Assembly: GCA_964402955.1 (NCBI GenBank) | Contig: CAYOEZ010000034.1 | Location: 1-27,439 of the forward strand | Origin: CAYOEZ01 sp964402955 | GTDB taxonomy: Bacteria > Chloroflexota > DTOL01 > DAOUCN01 | DNA: 27,439 bases | Reading direction: 5' to 3' | Shown here: positions 22,805-27,439 of the stretch, piece after piece | How positions within the stretch are numbered: position 1 is the first letter of the stretch | Layout of the letters: every line of letters begins with the position of its first letter | Notes under the pieces: generated by a model | Seen by the model: only the letters and a program-made list of their open reading frames with translations | What the model was told of the DNA's origin: nothing | The model's database searches: none | Translations under genes and position numbers: made by a program

Positions 22805-23806
22805 TTAGCCTTTGATGCCCACCAAATCGGCGACGGTGGCGAAAAACGCCTGCTTCTCCGGCGTACTGATGGTCCAGTTGGTCGGGACCGACTGAAAACC
22901 GTCGGCGTACGGGGTCTTGCCACCCTGGTCGTAATAGCCCCAGCTTGCGCCTTCCTCAAAGGCCGCCCGGCAATTGTCGACACGCACCGAGTCCTCGTTG
23001 AAGACGATTGGCTTTCCAGTCATGGCCTTGCACCCCTTCACCATCTGGCGGATGCGCTCAGGCGTCTGGCCGTTGCCGTGGATCAGGATATAGTCGGACG
23101 CGTCCAGGACGCTGGTGCCGGGCAGCGTGCCGCCGCCGTAACTGGTCGAGATCGGCATCTGGCCCTTGCACACCTCACGGGCGAGGGTGATCATGCGATG
23201 CACACCATGCGGCTGGAGCAGCGGGTGGACGTAGCCGATCTCGCACTCGTTGTTGATCTCGATCATGACGTTCTGGCGCTTCAGGCTGGCCAGGAAGTGT
23301 GTTGCCTCGGTGACAGCGCGCCGCACGGCCGCCTCGTCCAGCAGCTTGTGGTTCTGCCCGAAGTAGAAGTAGCCGACAATGATCGCGACACGCGCTTTGT
23401 CCGCCGCCTCAATGACCCGCTGCATGCGCTCAGCATAGCGCCATTTCAGGCTGCCATTGGGGGCGAAGGCGTTGTTGTCCCAATTCTGCAGAATCTGGTC
23501 CTGCCGCAGATGCACGTGGTACTGGGGATAGCCGCCCTGGAAGTTGACCGTGCAGGCGATGACGCCATGGCGGCGATACTCGGGTAGCATGTCACAGAAC
23601 TCGTTTGTCTGCCGGTCTGGGTCAAGCGGGCTGCCGTCTGGATAAACGAACAACTTGGCTGTCTCCACATTTTCATCGTCGAATGTAGCCTGCACCATGC
23701 GGCTGTTCATCAGCCGCCCCAATGCTTCGGGCCTGGCGCCGGGGAAGTCGCCGTAGGTCAGCTTGCCGTCCATGTAGAACTTGTCGGCTTGAATCGTGAT
23801 TTGCAC
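22805..23806 (-). CDS. Clan GH-A-like glycoside hydrolase
   Basis: A 333-residue protein without a signal peptide. The fold appears to be a TIM barrel: a beta-strand end carrying Asn186-Glu187 (EINNECEIGY) and a later PIVFNED with Glu271. These fit the acid/base and nucleophile positions of clan GH-A, where the acid/base Glu follows an Asn. I cannot assign a CAZy family. The start is a GTG at 23806 with AGGAGAC about 6 bases upstream. It follows the permease genes across a 117-base repeat-bearing gap and precedes the BKACE gene by 23 bases. It may be a second intracellular glycosidase, or a lactonase-type relative. Confidence 0.65.
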   Translation of the reverse strand: MQITIQADKFYMDGKLTYGDFPGARPEALGRLMNSRMVQATFDDENVETAKLFVYPDGSPLDPDRQTNEFCDMLPEYRRHGVIACTVNFQGGYPQYHVHLRQDQILQNWDNNAFAPNGSLKWRYAERMQRVIEAADKARVAIIVGYFYFGQNHKLLDEAAVRRAVTEATHFLASLKRQNVMIEINNECEIGYVHPLLQPHGVHRMITLAREVCKGQMPISTSYGGGTLPGTSVLDASDYILIHGNGQTPERIRQMVKGCKAMTGKPIVFNEDSVRVDNCRAAFEEGASWGYYDQGGKTPYADGFQSVPTNWTISTPEKQAFFATVADLVGIKG

Positions 23807-23829
23807 TGACGTCTCCTCAAAAAAGTGAT

Positions 23830-23925
23830 GAGCGATGAGTGCCGAGTGCTGAGTACAGTGTGCTGAGGAGTGCGCGGTGCTCCCAGAACTCTATACTCGT
23901 TGCCCGGTACTCGGTACTCGCTTCT
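23830..23925. repeat. GAGTGCCGAGTGCTGAGT-type short repeat array
   Basis: The gap between the second permease and the hydrolase holds reiterated GAGTGCYGAGT units (about 23837-23873) followed by the inverted units ACTCGGTACTCG (23909-23920). Together they form an imperfect inverted repeat. The right end touches the permease stop codon. It resembles the other palindromic spacers in this window in placement, but the unit is different. Confidence 0.5.
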
Positions 23926-24805
23926 AGCCCTTGACGGCTCCAGCGGTCATGCCCTGGACGATGTACTTCTGTCCCAGGCCGTAGAGAATGATGGCCGGGA
24001 TGGTCGTCATCAGGCAGGCGGCCATGAAGTTGTTCATGCTCTGCACACCGAACTCGCCCACGAAGTCACGCAGGCCGACCTGGATGGTCTTCATCTCGCC
24101 CTTATTGAGCAGCAGGCTGGCCCAGAGGAAGTCGTTCCAGGCGCCGAGGAAGCAATAGGTGGCCACGGCAATGATGCCGGGAACCGAGATGGGCAGGACG
24201 ATGCGCAAGAAGGCAGAGAACCAGGTACAGCCGTCGAGCAAGGCCGCCTCCTCGAGCTCATGGGGGTAGCTGCTGCGGAAGTAGCCTTGCAGCATCAGTA
24301 CCCCGAAGGGAAGCGAGAAGCTGACGTACGCGACGATCAGGCCAAGGTAGTTGTTGAGCAGGTGCAGTCGCTGCAGCAGGAAGTAGACCGGGAAGATGCG
24401 GGTGATGCTTGGAATGAGCTGGGTGAAGAGAAAGAGCATCAGCAGCAGCGTGGCGCCGGGGAACTTGTGGCGGGCGAGCACATAGCCCGCCATCGCCGCA
24501 AGGATGACGCTGAGCATAGTGGTAGCGGCAGACACGAAGAGCGAATTGGCGATATAGCGGGCGAACGGGATGATAGTCATGGCGCGCTCATACGGCCGCA
24601 GGCTCAACTGCGACGGCAGCCATACGGGCGGAATCTTCATAATTTCCAGGTCGGTCTGGAGCGAGCTCTTCAGCATCCAGTAGAACGGCAAGAGGACATA
24701 GGCGAAGAGTGCGGTCGCGCCCACCACGATAAAGACAGTGGTCAGTATCCTCCGCAGTTGGCTGAATGTCGCAGTTTTGTCCCCGGCTGCGGTCAATGGT
24801 GTCAT
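23924..24805 (-). CDS. ABC transporter permease, carbohydrate uptake (MalG-type)
   Basis: A 293-residue inner-membrane protein with six predicted transmembrane helices and the EAA loop EEAALLDGCTWFSAFLRIVLPISVPGI that contacts the ATPase. The ATG at 24805 (MTPLTAAGDKTATFSQLRR) is chosen because GGAGG lies about 7 bases upstream. An open frame to 24883 would overlap the preceding permease gene. It pairs with the permease at 24837 and the binding protein at 25926 in a CUT1-type importer. No ATPase gene is in the operon, so a shared MsmK-like ATPase encoded elsewhere is likely. Confidence 0.93.
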   Translation of the reverse strand: MTPLTAAGDKTATFSQLRRILTTVFIVVGATALFAYVLLPFYWMLKSSLQTDLEIMKIPPVWLPSQLSLRPYERAMTIIPFARYIANSLFVSAATTMLSVILAAMAGYVLARHKFPGATLLLMLFLFTQLIPSITRIFPVYFLLQRLHLLNNYLGLIVAYVSFSLPFGVLMLQGYFRSSYPHELEEAALLDGCTWFSAFLRIVLPISVPGIIAVATYCFLGAWNDFLWASLLLNKGEMKTIQVGLRDFVGEFGVQSMNNFMAACLMTTIPAIILYGLGQKYIVQGMTAGAVKG

Positions 24806-24836
24806 ACACGGGCCTCCTGGCAGATGTGCGCTGATC

Positions 24837-25736
24837 TCAGGTTTCCGACATCCGGCTACGAATATAGAACATGGCGATGACACTGGTCAGCAACAGGATG
24901 ACGGTGGTGATCGCGGACGCCAAGTCAAAGCGATAGAAGGAGAATGCCTGGCGATAGGCGACCACAGCCAGGATGCTGGTCAAGTCGCGCGGGCCGCCGC
25001 CCGTCATAACGTAGTTCACCTCGAAGTGACCAACCGCGCCGAGACCCAACAACGTGATAAGAATGGCCAACATCGGGCGCAGGCTGGGCAGAGTGATGAA
25101 GCGGAAGCGGGCGAATGCGCCGGCGCCATCGATCTCGGCTGCCTCGTAGAGCTCGGCCGAGATGGATTGCAGCCCGGCCAGGAGCATCAACGACACAAAA
25201 GGAATGCCGTTCCAGACGCGCACACTCGAGACAGCCAGCATGGGGATGCTGATCCCACCCAGGAAGGTATTGACATCGGCCAGGAAGCGAATGTTCAACT
25301 GGATCAGGCCTAGAGCGCGCAGAATCTGGTTGAAGGGGCTGCGCTCAGGCTGGTACATCCATACCCAGATGGTGGCTGCAACGACAGGAGGCGTTACCCA
25401 CGGGATGAGAATCATTGAGCGCAGGACGCCGCGGCCGCGAAATGGCATGTTAAGAAGTTGCGCAATCATGAGGCCGAGGAAAACGACTGTGCCCACGACG
25501 ATCACGGCAAAAAGAAACGTGTTCTTGAGGCTGATCAAGAAACGCTGGTCCTTCAGTATCGTTTCGAAGTTCTTAAGACCGACAAATGGCGTGCCGTCGA
25601 TATTGATGCGCATGAGGTCATATGCCAGAAAACTCATTCGTAGCGATTCCAGCATGGGATAGACCGTGATGACCAGCACCAGGAGCACCGCCGGCGCAAC
25701 CATCAAGTAGCAGAAAAGGAGACGCCTTTTACCCAT
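24837..25736 (-). CDS. ABC transporter permease, carbohydrate uptake (MalF-type)
   Basis: A 299-residue protein with six transmembrane helices, the first at FCYLMVAPAVLLVLVITVYP, and the EAA loop ELYEAAEIDGAGAFARFRFITLPSLRPM. The ATG at 25736 (MGKRRLLFCYL) has GGAGG about 8 bases before it; upstream GTG codons in the same frame overlap that site. The next permease starts 31 bases after it ends. A block with two strong hairpins separates it from the upstream binding-protein gene, a common arrangement that lets the binding protein be made in excess. Confidence 0.93.
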   Translation of the reverse strand: MGKRRLLFCYLMVAPAVLLVLVITVYPMLESLRMSFLAYDLMRINIDGTPFVGLKNFETILKDQRFLISLKNTFLFAVIVVGTVVFLGLMIAQLLNMPFRGRGVLRSMILIPWVTPPVVAATIWVWMYQPERSPFNQILRALGLIQLNIRFLADVNTFLGGISIPMLAVSSVRVWNGIPFVSLMLLAGLQSISAELYEAAEIDGAGAFARFRFITLPSLRPMLAILITLLGLGAVGHFEVNYVMTGGGPRDLTSILAVVAYRQAFSFYRFDLASAITTVILLLTSVIAMFYIRSRMSET

Positions 25737-25780
25737 AGCATGCACCTCCACAAAGGTTCGTTCTGTGGGTCACCGTAGAT

Positions 25781-25812
25781 GCCGGTGGGGGACTGCTCTG
25801 ACCCCCACCGGC
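25781..25812 (-). promoter_or_regulatory. Intercistronic hairpin 1 between binding protein and permeases
   Basis: An 11-base perfect GC-rich stem (25781-25791 with 25802-25812) closes a 10-base loop. No T-run follows on the minus strand. It probably acts with the palindrome at 25870-25901 as a partial terminator or an RNA-stabilising block between the first and second genes of the transporter operon. Confidence 0.55.
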
Positions 25813-25869
25813 GCTGAATCCTGGTTGGCGGACGTTCGCGGCCGACAGTCAGGATTTACAACGGCCTCA

Positions 25870-25901
25870 GGCGCCCGCTGCCTGTACAGGCAGCGGGCGC
25901 C
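25870..25901 (-). promoter_or_regulatory. Intercistronic hairpin 2: perfect 32-base palindrome
   Basis: The 32 bases 25870-25901 are a perfect palindrome with 16-base arms and no spacer, very GC-rich. It lies 24 bases after the binding-protein stop codon. As RNA it forms an extremely stable hairpin that would protect the binding-protein mRNA from 3' exonucleases. A protein-binding site is the alternative. Confidence 0.6.
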
Positions 25902-25925
25902 CAAACCGGCTAGCGGACGCGGCGA

Positions 25926-27341
25926 CTAGACCATGCCGATCGTCTGCTTCTCCATAGCGGCTGCCTTGTCCATCTCGATCTGCATCCGCTTCTGGGTGTT
26001 CTTGATGGTTGTGTCGATGTCGACTTTCTTGACCAGGGCGTCATAGTAGAAGTCGTACATCACGCCACCCGGCTCGGTGACCATCATCGCGCTCCAGGCG
26101 CTCGATGGGTGCTGCGACGGATGCACGTCTTCCAGCACCCTGGGCAGGACCTTCTTCCACGGCTTGTCGTTCCAGAACGGCTGGGACATGACAGCTTTGT
26201 TGGGGCTCATGAAGCCGCCGTACTGAGAGAGCCTGATCAGGTTCTCATCCTGGGAGAGGTGGGCGATCCACTTGGCCGATTCATAGGGATACTTGGTGCC
26301 GCGCACAACGCCCCAGTAGCCGGCGCCGAAGTAGGCGGTGCGGTTCTTGGGCCCCATGGCCAGCACATCCCACGTCCACTTGCCGTCGAGTTCCTTGTAA
26401 CGGTTATCCAGGTTGTTGCAGTCGCCGATGCCAGCCTGTCCGCTGACGGCGATCTGCTGGCCGTAGAACATCTCGGCCCCGTTATGGCTCTTCTCCATGA
26501 AGTCGGGTGGGACAATCTTGTGCGTCCAGATCGCGTCGTACATCCACTTGAGCGTCTGGCGCATGATATCGTTGTCGATCGTGGCGGTCTTGCCGTCCTT
26601 GGTCATGAACTCGCCGCCGGCCTGCCAGTAGTAGGTGACGAGTTGCTGTGGCTTGGTGGTGTCGGTGCCGAACTCGAAACCCCACATGGTGACGTTGCCG
26701 GCCTTGTCCACTTTCTGGGCGGCCTTGCCGTACTCCATGAGCTCAGCCCAGGTCGACGGGGACTTCACCAGCCCGACGTCCTTTAGCACGTCGTTGCGAT
26801 AGAGCAGCGAGCGCGGATCGCCGCGGTAGACCGGGCCGTAGAAGTCGTTAAGGTAGAAGCCGTCCTGCATGGCGCTAATCGAGAAACGCTTATCCAGATC
26901 CGGGAAGAGATCCGACTTGTACTCGGTGATCGGCAGGGGGCCGAACTTGCCGCGGCCCAGCCCAACGTTGGACCACAGCCAGAACTGGTCGGCAACGTCG
27001 GGGCGTTCACCGCCCTGGTTGATGAGCAGAAGCTTGGGCCGGCAGACGTCCCAACTGCACAGTTGGACATCCACAGAGATGCTGGTCTTGTCTTTGAACG
27101 ACTTGGCGATGTCTTGCAGCATTTGAATCCAGACCGCGTTGTCGGGACCGTAGTTCATTGTCCACATGGTGATATTGACCGGGGTCTTGACGGCCGGGGC
27201 AGCGGTGGGAGCAGGCGCCCCTGCTGTGGGCTTGGTTGGAACCGCGCTGGGCACGGGCGTCCCGCCACAGGCGGCGAGCCCGACACCTGCAGCGGCGAGT
27301 CTGGCCAACTGCAGGAAACTACGACGATTGACTCGAGACAT
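25926..27341 (-). CDS. Extracellular solute-binding protein, ABC carbohydrate importer
   Basis: A 471-residue lipoprotein. The N-terminus has a twin-arginine-like motif (NRRSFLQL, Arg6-Arg7), a hydrophobic stretch and a lipobox LAAC with Cys25, followed by a Pro/Thr/Ala-rich linker to about residue 52. The rest (VNITMWTMNYGPDN onward) is a family-1 sugar-binding fold with aromatic-rich segments typical of oligosaccharide binders. The ATG at 27341 follows AGGAGG by 8 bases. It heads the operon, delivering substrate to the permeases downstream. The ligand is unknown; the operon enzymes suggest a pentose-bearing or branched-sugar glycoside, which is inference. Confidence 0.93.
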   Translation of the reverse strand: MSRVNRRSFLQLARLAAAGVGLAACGGTPVPSAVPTKPTAGAPAPTAAPAVKTPVNITMWTMNYGPDNAVWIQMLQDIAKSFKDKTSISVDVQLCSWDVCRPKLLLINQGGERPDVADQFWLWSNVGLGRGKFGPLPITEYKSDLFPDLDKRFSISAMQDGFYLNDFYGPVYRGDPRSLLYRNDVLKDVGLVKSPSTWAELMEYGKAAQKVDKAGNVTMWGFEFGTDTTKPQQLVTYYWQAGGEFMTKDGKTATIDNDIMRQTLKWMYDAIWTHKIVPPDFMEKSHNGAEMFYGQQIAVSGQAGIGDCNNLDNRYKELDGKWTWDVLAMGPKNRTAYFGAGYWGVVRGTKYPYESAKWIAHLSQDENLIRLSQYGGFMSPNKAVMSQPFWNDKPWKKVLPRVLEDVHPSQHPSSAWSAMMVTEPGGVMYDFYYDALVKKVDIDTTIKNTQKRMQIEMDKAAAMEKQTIGMV

Positions 27342-27369
27342 GTACCATTCCTCCTAGCGTTTCTTGTGG

Positions 27370-27385
27370 CCAGGTATGGACCTGG
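27370..27385. promoter_or_regulatory. Inverted repeat in the leader of the binding-protein gene
   Basis: CCAGGT-N4-ACCTGG is a perfect 6-base inverted repeat 29 bases upstream of the ATG at 27341. It could be an operator or a short leader hairpin. No clear -10/-35 pair is seen, and the sequence to 27439 contains no convincing gene. Confidence 0.3.
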
Positions 27386-27439
27386 TCGTGTATGAGAGCA
27401 GATATGGTGTACCGTTTCCGAACGTGGCATCACCTCCTG

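Noticed and set aside
27155..27433. Small minus-strand gene starting after CAGGAGGTG at the right edge
   Set aside because: A good ribosome-site-like sequence precedes an ATG, but the frame runs through the binding-protein gene's own leader and N-terminal coding region and shows no protein features.

Overview
The window reads as chromosomal DNA from a high-GC bacterium, most likely a Chloroflexota (Anaerolineae/Caldilineae-like) genome. This is an inference from several traits: an FHA/RodA/PBP envelope cluster of the kind seen in Actinobacteria and Chloroflexota, a DUF2419 queuosine-salvage protein next to tgt, long solute-binding-protein sugar operons, and intergenic spaces filled with small palindromic repeat families. 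No rRNA, tRNA, phage, transposase or CRISPR was seen.

Left arm, + strand (1-8122): the tail of an SMP-30/gluconolactonase-like protein; a repeat-filled spacer (365-755); a compact run fhaA-like, fhaB-like, mtnP, rodA/ftsW, FAD oxidoreductase, pbpA-like; then two probable DNA-alkylation-repair genes, an alkyltransferase-like protein (Trp in place of the active-site Cys) and an AlkZ-related protein. Most starts overlap or nearly touch the preceding stop, so the run is probably one or two transcripts.

Centre, - strand (8070-15798): tgt, a DUF2419 queuosine-phosphate hydrolase, ribH, ribBA, ribE and ribD (transcribed ribD to tgt), preceded by an FMN riboswitch with a terminator hairpin and a near-consensus promoter lying across the end of pdxT. 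The DUF2419 gene overlaps ribH by 4 bases, so queuosine salvage appears wired into the riboflavin operon. Upstream lie pdxS-pdxT (pyridoxal phosphate synthase) with their own near-consensus promoter.

Right arm, - strand (16081-27341): a carbohydrate operon. In transcription order: Tat/lipoprotein solute-binding protein, two ABC permeases, a clan GH-A-like hydrolase, a BKACE (DUF849) enzyme, a TIM-barrel sugar isomerase/epimerase, a D-lyxose/D-mannose isomerase-like cupin, a DUF5060/DUF4038 glycosidase, a Gfo/Idh/MocA dehydrogenase, then a ferredoxin-like protein and an uncharacterised Cys/His-rich protein. No ATPase or regulator is in view. The set looks like uptake, glycoside cleavage, isomerisation and oxidation of an unusual sugar, with a C-C cleavage enzyme and an Fe-S pair whose roles are not obvious.

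The points most worth checking are the queuosine-salvage gene in the FMN-controlled operon, the palindrome inserted in the riboswitch variable arm, the Fe-S/Cys-His pair ending the sugar operon, and a His-to-Gln change at a metal-ligand position in RibBA.
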